Of a stretch of 64,000 bases of DNA, positions 8,853 to 17,404 are shown piece by piece. Made by a program: the position numbers and the translations under genes. The stretch spans positions 1 to 64,000 of the forward strand of contig DATNFU010000026.1 of assembly GCA_035606235.1 (NCBI GenBank), in the 5' to 3' direction. This DNA comes from 66-474 sp035606235. Its GTDB lineage: Bacteria > Pseudomonadota > Gammaproteobacteria > Xanthomonadales > Rhodanobacteraceae. Position 1 is the first letter of the stretch. Each line of letters starts with the position of its first letter. Under the pieces are notes generated by a model that worked only from the letters and a program-made list of their open reading frames with translations, ran no database searches and was not told where the DNA came from.

Positions 8853-9902
8853 ATGACCAGCGCGGAATCAGCGGCGAAGCCGCCGCTGCCTCCCCCATTT
8901 CCCGCGCAAGGCGGTAGTCCCGTCGCGCTGCCGCCGTTCGACAATTTCGATCAGGCCTGCCGTGCGGTACTGGCGCGCTTGCGCGCCGATACCGGGCTGG
9001 CGATGTGGGCATTCACCCGCACCGACGGCAACGAGTGGCTGCTGCTTTCGACGGATGGCGAGCACGACGGCTTGCATCCGGGCACACGCTTGCCGTGGCC
9101 CGACAGTCTGTGCGCGCGCATGAGTGCCGGCGCCGCGCCGCAGGCGGCACCGGATGTGCGCAACGAACCCCTCTATCGCGACGCGCCGCTGTTGAAGGAG
9201 GCGCCGGTCCGCGCCTACGTTGGCGTACCGCTGCGGCGCGCCGATGGCAGCCTGTATGGCACCTTGTGCGGTTTCGATCCGGAACCGCGCGGCCCCGAAC
9301 TCGACGCGCATCTGCCGCAAGCGCGGCTGCACGCGCGCCTGCTGGGCACCTTGCTGGAACACGATCTGGAACTGGCGGAAATCGTGCGCCGCGCCGAACG
9401 CGCGGAGCTGGAATCGCTGGCCGACCCGTTGACCGGCGCCTACAACCGGCGTGGCTGGACACGGTTGTTGAAAGCCGAAGATGCGCGCTGCCGTCGCTAT
9501 GGGCACGGCGCCGGCGTATTGATGGCCGACCTCGATAACCTGAAATTGATCAACGACAGCCTTGGCCACGATGCAGGCGATGCGTTGCTGGTACGCGCAG
9601 CGCGCGCGCTCGGCAGCGTGGTGCGCGACGGTGATGCGGTTGCGCGGATCGGCGGTGACGAGTTCGCGGTGCTGGCGATCGGTGTCGGTGCGGCCGAACT
9701 CGATCAACTATGTCTGCGCGCCGACCAGGCACTGCGCGAAGCCGCAGTGGAGGCCACGCTCGGCACCGGCTTGCGGGATCGCGAACAATCGCTGGCGCAA
9801 GCCTATCGGCAAGCCGACCTGGCGATGTTGCAACTGAAGCACGGCAAACGCGCACGGTTGCGCGCCGATGCCGGAAAGCCGCCGAAACCCGCGGGCAATT
9901 GA
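8853..9902 (+). CDS. Diguanylate cyclase with GAF sensor domain
   Basis: Soluble c-di-GMP synthase of 349 residues without membrane segments. Residues about 25-175 form a GAF-type sensor, with a conserved VPLRRADGSLYGTLCGFD end. A short helix connects to the GGDEF domain (about 185-345), which holds the intact catalytic motif ARIGGDEFAVL near residue 268. The RDGD sequence five residues upstream matches the RxxD inhibitory I-site, so product feedback inhibition is expected. The ligand of the GAF domain is unknown. A ribosome binding site AAGGAG lies somewhat far (about 12 bases) from the ATG. A TACAAT at 8771-8776 is a possible -10 element but lacks a good -35. Confidence 0.93.
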   Translation: MTSAESAAKPPLPPPFPAQGGSPVALPPFDNFDQACRAVLARLRADTGLAMWAFTRTDGNEWLLLSTDGEHDGLHPGTRLPWPDSLCARMSAGAAPQAAPDVRNEPLYRDAPLLKEAPVRAYVGVPLRRADGSLYGTLCGFDPEPRGPELDAHLPQARLHARLLGTLLEHDLELAEIVRRAERAELESLADPLTGAYNRRGWTRLLKAEDARCRRYGHGAGVLMADLDNLKLINDSLGHDAGDALLVRAARALGSVVRDGDAVARIGGDEFAVLAIGVGAAELDQLCLRADQALREAAVEATLGTGLRDREQSLAQAYRQADLAMLQLKHGKRARLRADAGKPPKPAGN

Positions 9903-9921
9903 ACGGGCCTGAATGGAGAAG

Positions 9922-9947
9922 GCGCGGGCGCTCGCCGGCGCCCGCGC
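9922..9947. terminator. Strong hairpin between convergent genes
   Basis: A perfect 10-base stem, GCGCGGGCGC (9922-9931) with GCGCCCGCGC (9938-9947) and a 6-base loop, lies between the convergent stops at 9902 and 9965. No T tract follows on either strand, so intrinsic termination is uncertain; it may act as a bidirectional block or RNA stabiliser. Confidence 0.5.
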
Positions 9948-9964
9948 GGTAGTTCCCTTGGTCC

Positions 9965-10477
9965 TTATTGACCGTGATGCATGATATGCGCACGACCGGC
10001 GCGGCTGAGGGTGAACTTGGCGCCTGACAGACCCAGATCGATACCCTGGCCCACGCCAGCCAGCGCCAGCGAAACCGTACCCTTGGTCAGTACCTGCGCG
10101 GTGCCGGCCTTGATCGCGCCGACATTGGCTTCGCCCTGGGCGTAATCGCCGAGCACATTGCTGATGCGATGCACGTCGGTGAACGTGCCGGTGCCATTGT
10201 CGATATGCCATTTGCCGGCGGTAAGGCCGCCGCCGCGCACGCGAATGTTCACCGGCATGGATTCGCCGTTTTCGCAGGTGACCGTGCCGTGCCCGTCAGC
10301 GCGCTTGTAGATCGCCGACCAACCGCTCATGGAGAACGTCAGTTTGCAATCCAGATCGGCTTGCGCGGCGTACGCATGCGGGGTGGCCGCGATCGCGGCG
10401 GCCCCGAGCAGGGCAGCACCCAGCAACAGGGTGAGGCGACGCGGGTGGAGTGATGAAAGAATGGCTTGGCCTTGCAT
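9965..10477 (-). CDS. Secreted protein of unknown function
   Basis: 170 residues beginning with a classical signal peptide: basic start, hydrophobic LTLLLGAALLGAAAIAA, and a probable cleavage after AYA near residue 37. The mature part is beta-rich and glycine-rich, with one Cys pair (DCKLTF and VTCENG) and a motif of the form GGGLTAGKWHIDNGTGTF. I do not recognise the family with confidence. The start is supported by AGGAGAG a few bases upstream of the ATG. It stands alone, convergent with the cyclase and divergent from the glycine-zipper gene; an envelope or periplasmic role is the only safe inference. Confidence 0.75.
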   Translation of the reverse strand: MQGQAILSSLHPRRLTLLLGAALLGAAAIAATPHAYAAQADLDCKLTFSMSGWSAIYKRADGHGTVTCENGESMPVNIRVRGGGLTAGKWHIDNGTGTFTDVHRISNVLGDYAQGEANVGAIKAGTAQVLTKGTVSLALAGVGQGIDLGLSGAKFTLSRAGRAHIMHHGQ

Positions 10478-10668
10478 GGCGGACTCTCCTTTGTAGTTAC
10501 AAGCGGATCGATCGGTCGAGCAGAACGCAAGCCCGATGTCGCAAGCTCAGTTTCCACGCGACTAGCTGAACAACAGAGCGTCAACAGCCGACTGCGCGCT
10601 GAACCGCTGGTTTGACATGCGCGCTGCAGCGTTGCATGGTCGAAAGGCCATTGCGCAGGAGTAACGAC

Positions 10669-11001
10669 ATGAAAGCTCTGAAATATGCAGGCGGTGTATT
10701 CGTACTGGCCGCGGCGTGCACGTTCAATCCGGCGCCGGCGCAGGCGCGCGTGGTCTGCCGCGATGTGCAAGTGGTGCATCAGGTGCCGCACAAGGACAAG
10801 CATCGCATCGCCGGTACCGCGATCGGCGCGGTGGCCGGTGGCCTGCTCGGTCATCAGGTCGGTGGCGGCAAAGGCAAGACGCTGGCCACTGTGGGCGGCG
10901 CGGTGGCCGGCGGCGCGATCGGGCACCACGTCCAGACCGAACATCAGGAGCACCAGACTTACACGACTGTCGAGCGCCGCTGCGACGAAGTGCAGGACTA
11001 G
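10669..11001 (+). CDS. Glycine zipper 2TM domain protein (17 kDa antigen / SlyB-like)
   Basis: A small envelope protein of 110 residues. A signal peptide (MKALKYAGGVFVLAAACTF, cleaved near QAR) precedes a Cys-containing segment and a glycine-zipper pair with repeats such as GTAIGAVAGGLLGHQVGGG and TVGGAVAGGAIGHHV, the pattern of the Rickettsia 17 kDa antigen/SlyB family found in outer-membrane-associated proteins. The start at 10669 is chosen over an in-frame codon at 10612 because AGGAG lies at the right distance and the signal peptide begins there. Function in the family is envelope integrity; the specific role here is unknown. Confidence 0.88.
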   Translation: MKALKYAGGVFVLAAACTFNPAPAQARVVCRDVQVVHQVPHKDKHRIAGTAIGAVAGGLLGHQVGGGKGKTLATVGGAVAGGAIGHHVQTEHQEHQTYTTVERRCDEVQD

Positions 11002-11166
11002 CAGCTTCTCGCGCGACCGGCTTGTCTCCGGCATGGGCGGCTCTTGCGGGAGCAAGCCCGTTCGCGGGGTCGGCTCAAGAGAACCGGACCCGCCCTCGCC
11101 TCAAGCTCAGGGCCTCTGCAGCTTTGTGAGGATTCTCCAGCCTTGGCTTGTTGGAGCGGGTTCGAG

Positions 11167-13335
11167 CTATTTGGGCAAGCCCATTTTCGTCATGAGTTCG
11201 GCAAAACGCGGGTCGGCCCGCCAATCGGCATCGCGCGCCGCGACCGCCGGCAGCATCAGGTGATCGTGATCGGCAACCGCGCGCGAGAGGTTGGCGAAAG
11301 TCTGATCCTTGTCGCCGAACTGCCAGTTGAGCAACGCCAGCGACACCCCGGAAACATATTGCCGGCTGGCGCGTGTTCCCAGCAGGGTCAGTTGTTCGCG
11401 CGCACCGGCGCGATCGCCATTGAGCGCCTGCGCCAACCCCAGCACCGCGAGATAGCTTGATGGATGCGGCACCGGCGTCAGCGCGATCGCGGTGCGGGTT
11501 TCGGCGAGCGCATCCGGATAGCGGCCCTTCGCCATCCAGGCTTCCGCCAGAAACAAATGCGCCAGCGCAAAGCGTGGTTCAAGCGCCACTGTCGCGCGAT
11601 ATTGCGCGATCGCGCCATCCACATCGCCGGTATAGATCAGCGCACGACCGTAATCGCTGTTGATGATCGGCGACAACGGATCCAGATCGCGCGCGATGCG
11701 CATCTGCACCAACGCGCCTTGCATGTCGCCGCGGAACCACAGAAACATCGCATACCACTGGTGCGCGATGGCATCACTGGGATCGAGCCGCAGGGCTTCG
11801 CGCAATTCGCGCTCGGCGCTGGCCCATTGCCAATGCTCCTCGTAGAGCTGACCGAGCACCGCACGCGGCCGTGACAACTGCGGATCCAGCGCGGCGGCGC
11901 GCTCGGCCGCGGCCAGCGCGTCAGCGTAGTGCGTATCCGGCGGCGCATCGCTGTTGTAATCGCGCAGCACGGTGTACGCCGTGGCCACGCCGCTCCAGGC
12001 CGGCGCGTAGTCCGGATCGGCCTGGATGGCACGTCGGAAATAGGCGATTGCCTGATTGATGTCGATGCTGGTGCGTCGATTGAGGTACTGCAGACCCACC
12101 AGGTAATAGTCATGCGCGGCGGGATCGAGCCCCGCGTGCATGTGCAGTTCTGCCAGCGTACCGGTGCGCAACTTCGGGTGCAGTTCGCGGATCACCGCCT
12201 CGGCGATCTCGTCTTCCACGGTCAGCAGGTCGCGCGGAGCCAGGTCGTATTCGTCGGACCACAGCTCGTAGCCATCGTGCGCGCTGACCAGCGCCACCCG
12301 CACGCGCAGCCGTTCGCCGGAGCGCTGCACGCTGCCTTCCAGCACATTGGCAACACCCAGCGCATGCGCGGCCTGACGCACGTCCACCGGTTTGTCGCGA
12401 AACATGAAGGTCGAGGTGCGCGCGGCCACGCGCAGATGCTCGAAACGACCCAGCCGGTTGATCAGCTCCTCGGTAACGCCATCGCTCAGGTATTGCTGGG
12501 CGGGATCGACATCCATGTCGAGGAACGGCAGCACCGCCAGGGTGATGTCGCCGGGCCCGGGGATCGCGGTTGAGGGTGAGCCGGTGCGCTTGGCAAGTAT
12601 CGGAGTGGACGGTGCGAGACGATGGATCGACCACCACGCGGCGGCAATGACGGCCGTGAGGGCAATCACCGCAAAAGCTCCGATCACGATTCCACGCAGG
12701 CGTCGCCGCGTTGCTGGTCGAACCGGCAAGGTCGTCGAAACCTGCACATCCGTGGTCAATCCTGGCGAGGTTCGCGGCGCCGGCGATTTGGGCACCTCCG
12801 CGCTTGCAGCGGGCAACACCGGCAATACCGGCAATGCCGGAACCTCGGCGCGCGGCGCGCAGTCCGGACGCGCCAGTGCGCATTCGGCCTCCCACAGTTG
12901 CGCGATCAGCAACTGCATCGCATCCGCAAGTCGCCGGCGATAGGTGCTCCAGCTCAGGTGCAGGCTTTCCGCCACTACTTGCTGGCTGCGCATCGGCGCG
13001 ATCCAGGTGAGTTCCAGCACCCGTTGCAGGGCGGCCAGTTTTGGCGCGCCGCCGATCCGCTCGCAATGCTCGCGCAGTACGTCCTTCAGCGCCTGCACCG
13101 GCGCGGTCGGCGAGTCGGCGCGGCGCAGCGCGGCGCGCACCAGTCGCGAGTTCAGCAGCGGGCTTTCGCGCAGCAGATCCGTCCGCAGGTAATGCCGCAT
13201 GGCGCTGCGCACGGCCTCGGCAAAGGCCTCTTCGGTCGACGACTCAGTGCCGCCAACCGGATCGCCGGATCCGGCCGCCGTAACAGGCGCAGACTGATTC
13301 TGCCCTGCCCCTTCGGGCATGATCGACTCGGCCAT
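11167..13335 (-). CDS. Transmembrane TolB-like/TPR protein with cytoplasmic helical domain
   Basis: 722 residues in three parts. Residues about 25-145 are a helical domain ending in SLHLSWSTYRRRLADAM, which resembles a helix-turn-helix or sigma-region-4-like fold. One membrane segment (GIVIGAFAVIALTAVIAAAW, about 210-230) follows a Pro/Ala-rich linker. The periplasmic part starts with a TolB N-terminal/FlgO-like domain (DITLAVLPFLDMD, YLSDGVTEELINRLGR, VLEGSVQRSGERLRVRVAL) and ends in about six TPR units (repeats around YAPAWSGVATAY, DAIAHQWYAMFLW, PRFALAHLFLAEAW). The layout is like CadC/ToxR-type one-component regulators, but the N-terminal domain is not the usual winged helix. ATG at 13335 has AGGGC upstream. 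Target genes are unknown. Confidence 0.85.
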   Translation of the reverse strand: MAESIMPEGAGQNQSAPVTAAGSGDPVGGTESSTEEAFAEAVRSAMRHYLRTDLLRESPLLNSRLVRAALRRADSPTAPVQALKDVLREHCERIGGAPKLAALQRVLELTWIAPMRSQQVVAESLHLSWSTYRRRLADAMQLLIAQLWEAECALARPDCAPRAEVPALPVLPVLPAASAEVPKSPAPRTSPGLTTDVQVSTTLPVRPATRRRLRGIVIGAFAVIALTAVIAAAWWSIHRLAPSTPILAKRTGSPSTAIPGPGDITLAVLPFLDMDVDPAQQYLSDGVTEELINRLGRFEHLRVAARTSTFMFRDKPVDVRQAAHALGVANVLEGSVQRSGERLRVRVALVSAHDGYELWSDEYDLAPRDLLTVEDEIAEAVIRELHPKLRTGTLAELHMHAGLDPAAHDYYLVGLQYLNRRTSIDINQAIAYFRRAIQADPDYAPAWSGVATAYTVLRDYNSDAPPDTHYADALAAAERAAALDPQLSRPRAVLGQLYEEHWQWASAERELREALRLDPSDAIAHQWYAMFLWFRGDMQGALVQMRIARDLDPLSPIINSDYGRALIYTGDVDGAIAQYRATVALEPRFALAHLFLAEAWMAKGRYPDALAETRTAIALTPVPHPSSYLAVLGLAQALNGDRAGAREQLTLLGTRASRQYVSGVSLALLNWQFGDKDQTFANLSRAVADHDHLMLPAVAARDADWRADPRFAELMTKMGLPK

Positions 13336-13467
13336 GCTGCCCTGCGCCCCCGCTGGTCAGGAGGTTACAGTCTAGACCGATGAGCCGGAATTGAGCAGCA
13401 TCTGATATAGAAAGCGGACAGCGGCTTGCCATGGAATACACCCGTCCACCATGGCCCTCCCAACCCG

Positions 13468-14046
13468 ATGCCACGCGCCTGCCGCCGCTCTCGCCTGTTG
13501 CTGTTTGTACTCTGCGCGACTGCACTCGGCGGCTGCGGCGGACAAGGGGATTCGATGCTGGATTCCGCGCAGGCGCAACCGCCCATTCCAACGGTCCAAC
13601 CCGCGCAGCGCGCCCCGCTGGGCGATTCGGATATTGCGACATATCTGCAGGTTATGCGCGCAGCCGCCCAGCGTGTGCAGCATCCCACGCCCGCCGAACG
13701 GCAGATGCTGGCGCGCGCCGACGCGATTACCGCCGCCGCCAATCGTGGCGAACCCGAGACCGATCCCGACGACAGCCTGGGCCGCGCGCTTGCCTGGCGC
13801 ATGCAAATGGATCTGGAGATCGCCAGGGCCCGGCATATGGATATCGCCCGCTATCAATCCGCCAGCGAGCGCATCGAGGACGAATCGGGGGAGCTTTACT
13901 GCAATGCCGCCGCACCGGTCGCCGACCCCGGCCTGAAGCCGCACGTGGCCGAGATCGAGCGTCTGGTCGAAATTGTGCGCAACCCGGGTCCCCCGGGCTC
14001 GCCGCCGATCCCGCCAGCCTGCGCCGACGGTGGCGGCTCGACATGA
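13468..14046 (+). CDS. Putative lipoprotein of unknown function
   Basis: 192 residues. The start at 13468 gives a clean lipoprotein signal (MPRACRRSRLLLFVLCATA followed by the lipobox LGGC, lipidated Cys near residue 24); an in-frame ATG at 13426 would add 14 residues and spoil it. The mature part is mostly helical and acidic, with no recognised domain. It sits 46 bases upstream of the DUF3617 gene on the same strand and is divergent from the TolB/TPR gene, so the two small envelope genes are probably cotranscribed. Confidence 0.7.
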   Translation: MPRACRRSRLLLFVLCATALGGCGGQGDSMLDSAQAQPPIPTVQPAQRAPLGDSDIATYLQVMRAAAQRVQHPTPAERQMLARADAITAAANRGEPETDPDDSLGRALAWRMQMDLEIARARHMDIARYQSASERIEDESGELYCNAAAPVADPGLKPHVAEIERLVEIVRNPGPPGSPPIPPACADGGGST

Positions 14047-14092
14047 CCGCTTTCAGCACGGCGCCGCCGTGTAACACCACCGGAGAACCCGA

Positions 14093-14527
14093 ATGAAAAT
14101 TTCACCGCTGCTGGTCCTGCTTGCCGTGGCCGCCCTGCCCGCGCTCGCCGCGGACAACCCGATGAGGCCGGGCATGTGGGAAATAACTTCGCAAACGGAC
14201 ATGCCGGGCATGCCCTACAAGATGCCGCCGATGACCTTCAAGCAGTGCGTCACGCCCGAGATGCTGACGAAGGATCATGGCCTCGGTGATCCGCATTCGC
14301 CGCCGGGCTCCCATTGCGAGCGCGCCCAATACAAGGTGGCCGGCAACCACGCCGAATGGGCGGTGAGCTGCACCGGCAGACAGAAACTCAGCGGCAAGGG
14401 TTCGATCACCTGGGATTCGCCCGACTCCTATCGCGGCGAGACCCACATGACCATGGACGTGAACGGGCGGACCACCAACATGACCCAAACCATGCAAGGC
14501 AAACGGCTCGGCGATTGCAGCAAGTGA
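14093..14527 (+). CDS. DUF3617 family secreted protein
   Basis: 144 residues with a signal peptide (MKISPLLVLLAVAALPALAA) and the DUF3617 hallmark start of the mature protein, RPGMWEITSQTDMPGMP, followed by the conserved Cys pairs (FKQCVTPEM, HCERAQYKV, VSCTGRQ, GDCSK) and the GKGSITWDSPDSYRGE segment. DUF3617 proteins are periplasmic proteins of unknown function, common in Xanthomonadales and Sphingomonads. GGAGAACCCGA lies just upstream of the ATG. A strong terminator follows about 100 bases after the stop. Confidence 0.9.
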   Translation: MKISPLLVLLAVAALPALAADNPMRPGMWEITSQTDMPGMPYKMPPMTFKQCVTPEMLTKDHGLGDPHSPPGSHCERAQYKVAGNHAEWAVSCTGRQKLSGKGSITWDSPDSYRGETHMTMDVNGRTTNMTQTMQGKRLGDCSK

Positions 14528-14623
14528 TGACCCGGGAAAGCCGCATAACACGGAAATGGACAAGCTCAAGGCGTTGTTCGGCTCCGGCGGCTGAGGAATC
14601 GGCAAGAGGGCGCATGGGGAAGC

Positions 14624-14653
14624 CAAGGCCGTCTCGCGACGGCCTTGCTTTTT
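14624..14653 (+). terminator. Rho-independent terminator after DUF3617 gene
   Basis: CAAGGCCGTC (14624-14633), loop TCGC, and GACGGCCTTG (14638-14647) form a perfect 10-base stem followed by CTTTTT. It terminates the plus-strand DUF3617 transcript before the convergent gene ending at 14674. Confidence 0.9.
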
Positions 14654-14673
14654 CAGGCCGATTGCGCCGCTCT

Positions 14674-15474
14674 TTATCTCGACAGCTTGTCGATCAGCTT
14701 CACCATGATGGTGCCGCCGGGCAGCACCATGCCGGCGAAATCCGCGCCGAGATCGAACAGCGCATCGCGCGAACCCAATTTGCGCACCGCGCTGCCGAGC
14801 ATGTTGCCTTCCTTGTTGGCGCGTCCGGTCAGACCATCGATCTCGATCACGCCCTGCTTGTCCTTCCAGACGAACTGGAACGCATACACCGGCCGATACA
14901 GCAGGTTGAGCGCCTGGAAATTGATCTCATCGGTATCGATCTGATCCGCCTCGATCGCCGCCGACAGCCTCGACTTGACCTGCTGCAGGATGGAAGCCGC
15001 GGTGACGGTGGGCGCGATGAAATTCGGCTCGCCGCTGTCGCCGACTTCGCGAAAGCTGAAGTTGCCGGCGAAATCCGCGAGCGCCTTCTCAGGCGTCGGC
15101 CGGTGCAGACCGTCGAAATATTCCGATAATGCCGTGACCCGCTCGCAATCCTCCAGCGCCGGCAGGCTCAATTCACGCTTGGCATCCACCGGCAGCTTCT
15201 GGCCGAGCAGTTCGACTGCCGTGGCGTGCGCGTGCTCGATGCGCACCTTGTAAACGGTCTTGCGCTTGTACAGCGTGCGCCGCGTCGCCAGCGCCTGCCA
15301 GAAAGGCTCGTAGCGCTTCTCGGTGGAGGCCAGGGAAATATCGGCGTCCTTCGGCCGATCCCACAATTTCATCCGCGCCAGCATGCCGAACGCGCCGGCT
15401 TTTTCGTGCTCGGCCTGCGCGCGCGCCGAGACCTCGTTGTAGACGTCGTCGAAAACGCAGATCTTTTCTTCCAT
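14674..15474 (-). CDS. Conserved hypothetical protein
   Basis: 266 residues, no signal peptide and no membrane segment until a mildly hydrophobic C-terminus. I do not recognise a domain. The visible landmarks are an acidic/basic helical N-terminus, a central segment LLYRPVYAFQFVWKDKQGV followed by IEIDGLTGRANKEG, a pattern seen in proteins that end with a PepSY-like beta hairpin, and a Gly-rich C-terminus (ADFAGMVLPGGTIMVK). The start at 15474 is preferred over an in-frame ATG at 15504 because AGGGGATC lies just upstream and the extra residues are unconserved-looking. It lies between two other minus-strand genes of unknown function. Confidence 0.65.
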   Translation of the reverse strand: MEEKICVFDDVYNEVSARAQAEHEKAGAFGMLARMKLWDRPKDADISLASTEKRYEPFWQALATRRTLYKRKTVYKVRIEHAHATAVELLGQKLPVDAKRELSLPALEDCERVTALSEYFDGLHRPTPEKALADFAGNFSFREVGDSGEPNFIAPTVTAASILQQVKSRLSAAIEADQIDTDEINFQALNLLYRPVYAFQFVWKDKQGVIEIDGLTGRANKEGNMLGSAVRKLGSRDALFDLGADFAGMVLPGGTIMVKLIDKLSR

Positions 15475-15546
15475 GCCGATCCCCTGATCACCACGCATTG
15501 CCACGCGGGCGCGCGGCCGTTTTCAAGCAGCACGAAACCGCGCAGA

Positions 15547-16278
15547 TTATTTCTTCGTCAACATCGGAAATTTCGCCGGATCGTAGCCGCCGACTTCAAA
15601 GCTCAGCGTCTCCCTGCCGTGATCCTTGCTCATCACGTCCATTTCGATCAGCTTCGCATGTTCCATCGCCTTGATGAAACGCGCATCGTCCTTGATGAAC
15701 AGCGCGGGCTCGCCGGTCTTGGGAAGATAGGCTTGCCAGGTTTCCGGCTTGCCATCGAACCGCATCGGCACGTTGCACTGACCCTTGCACACGAAGCCGT
15801 GGCCGCTGCCGAACAAATAAACGCTTTCGCCCCATTTCGAATGGCGGCGCAGGATCAGCCGCACCGCGGCGTCCCCTGCAGGCTGGCTGCTGGTAATGCT
15901 GGCGCTCAATTGTTTGCCGCCCGATTGCATGCCGGTTTGATAGGTCCACAACGCAGCCAGCCGATCGTGTTCGGCATTCACCTTGGCTCGGGCCTCGATG
16001 CCCGGCAGGGTTTTCTGCACTTCCACCGCGGCCGGCGTACCGGAAAAATCGCTGACGATTTCTTCACCGATCGGCGCAGCCAGATCATCGCGATGCGCCG
16101 TCAACATCTGCTGGTACAGCTTAAGCTTCTGCGCGGCCTGCACCACATTCGCATTCTGCCGGGCGGCGGCGGGCGCTGTGCCGCTCTGGGTGCCGCTCGA
16201 TGAGCAAGCCGCCAGCGCGAACAGCACGCCGGCCAGTGGCGCGTATCGGATCAACAGGTGGCGCAGGGAGCGTGGCAC
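15547..16278 (-). CDS. Putative lipoprotein of unknown function
   Basis: 243 residues with a lipoprotein signal peptide ending in the lipobox ALAAC (Cys near residue 25), then a low-complexity Ser/Gly/Ala stretch. The mature part has a central Cys pair (FVCKGQCNVPMRFDGKPETW) and ends in MLTKK. The visible start is GTG at 16278, which lies inside the 3' end of the EamA gene (28-base overlap); GGAGAA is next to it but very close, so the exact start is uncertain. Overlap suggests translational coupling with the transporter gene. No function can be assigned. Confidence 0.75.
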   Translation of the reverse strand: MPRSLRHLLIRYAPLAGVLFALAACSSSGTQSGTAPAAARQNANVVQAAQKLKLYQQMLTAHRDDLAAPIGEEIVSDFSGTPAAVEVQKTLPGIEARAKVNAEHDRLAALWTYQTGMQSGGKQLSASITSSQPAGDAAVRLILRRHSKWGESVYLFGSGHGFVCKGQCNVPMRFDGKPETWQAYLPKTGEPALFIKDDARFIKAMEHAKLIEMDVMSKDHGRETLSFEVGGYDPAKFPMLTKK

Positions 16279-17297
16279 TTCTCCAGTTTAGCCTTTGAGC
16301 GCGCCTCGCGCTGACCAAAGATCATGCCGCCCAGGATCAACGCACCACCCACCGCCATGCTGATCGTCAGCGGCTCGCCCAGGAACAACCAACCCCAGGC
16401 CACGCCGAACACCGGCACGATATAGGTAACCATCGCCGAGCGCGGCGCACCGATGCGCTGGATCAGCCGGAAATACAGCGCATAGGCCAAGCCCGTGCAG
16501 AGCACGCCCAGGGCAACCACGCTCGCCCACGAATGCGGCGGCACCGGCGTACTCGGCCAGGATGCAACGGCGAACGGCGCCAAGGCGATCGCCCCGCTCA
16601 GCAAAGTGATCGCCGCCAGCGCCGCCGAGGGCAGGTCGGAGAGATAGCGCTTGGTAAGGTTTGCGGAAATCCCATACATCAGCGCCGCCAGCGTGCCTGC
16701 CGCGACCGCCGCGCCGATGCTGGACCCCGCGACGTGCCCGCTGGCAAGCACCGCCACACCGACCAGCCCCGAAAGCAGGGCTGTCGCGCGGCGTGCGCCG
16801 ATGCGTTCGCCGAACAGCGCGAACGCTGCCAATGCCGCGAACGGCACCGCCAGACTGTTGGCGATCGCACCGATACCCGCGGGCGCGCGTTCAGCGCCCC
16901 AGGCAAACAAGAGAAACGGCAGCGTGGTATTGAGTGCGCCGATCGCCACGATGGACAACCAGCGCGAGAACGGAAACCGCGCGCGTTCGCGGACCAGGAA
17001 CGGCAGCAATATCGCCGCACCAAGCGCCAGCCGAACCTCCACCAGCGGCACCGGCCCGAAGTCCTTCGCGGCCACGCGCTGGAACAGGAATGAGCCACCC
17101 CAGATCGCGGCGAGCGCAACCAACGTGGCGTAGACGCGCACCTCGCTGTTGCGCAGCATCGGCACGTGCCTGCCGCCACCTGGTTTGCGCGACGGCGACC
17201 GATCGACCTGGGCGAGCAGGCGCGCGGTTTCCGGGCTCACGATGTGGCCCTGCATGAACATCATCCCACCGGCTATTCTTGCAAATTCGTTCAACAT
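16251..17297 (-). CDS. EamA/DMT-family inner-membrane transporter
   Basis: A drug/metabolite-superfamily carrier of 348 residues with ten hydrophobic helices arranged as two EamA repeats (from about residue 55; landmarks ALAAIWGGSFLFQRVA and GLAYALYFRLIQRIG). The start at 17297 has an excellent ribosome binding site (GGAGAGGAAGCC), but places a 46-residue soluble extension, including GGMMFMQGHIVSPETARLL, before the usual family start (ATG at 17159, which has no visible binding site). The gene is divergent from a LysR regulator, a classical arrangement for LysR control of an exporter. Substrate unknown; family members export amino acids or metabolites. Confidence 0.85.
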   Translation of the reverse strand: MLNEFARIAGGMMFMQGHIVSPETARLLAQVDRSPSRKPGGGRHVPMLRNSEVRVYATLVALAAIWGGSFLFQRVAAKDFGPVPLVEVRLALGAAILLPFLVRERARFPFSRWLSIVAIGALNTTLPFLLFAWGAERAPAGIGAIANSLAVPFAALAAFALFGERIGARRATALLSGLVGVAVLASGHVAGSSIGAAVAAGTLAALMYGISANLTKRYLSDLPSAALAAITLLSGAIALAPFAVASWPSTPVPPHSWASVVALGVLCTGLAYALYFRLIQRIGAPRSAMVTYIVPVFGVAWGWLFLGEPLTISMAVGGALILGGMIFGQREARSKAKLEKCHAPCATC

Positions 17298-17372
17298 GGC
17301 TTCCTCTCCAACGTTGCACGTGTGACATTGGAACGGCAGAATAAGCCGCGTGCGGCGCATTCGCCAGCGACG

Positions 17373-17399
17373 AATTTTTCAATCTGACTTGAGAAAATT
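17373..17399. promoter_or_regulatory. Candidate LysR operator
   Basis: AATTTTTCAA (17373-17382), TCTGAC, and TTGAGAAAATT (17389-17399) form an imperfect A/T-rich dyad in the divergent gap between the EamA transporter and the LysR gene, ending 5 bases before the LysR ATG. It fits the T-N11-A type of LysR site. Function is inferred from position and symmetry. Confidence 0.45.
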
Positions 17400-17404
17400 A
17401 CAAC

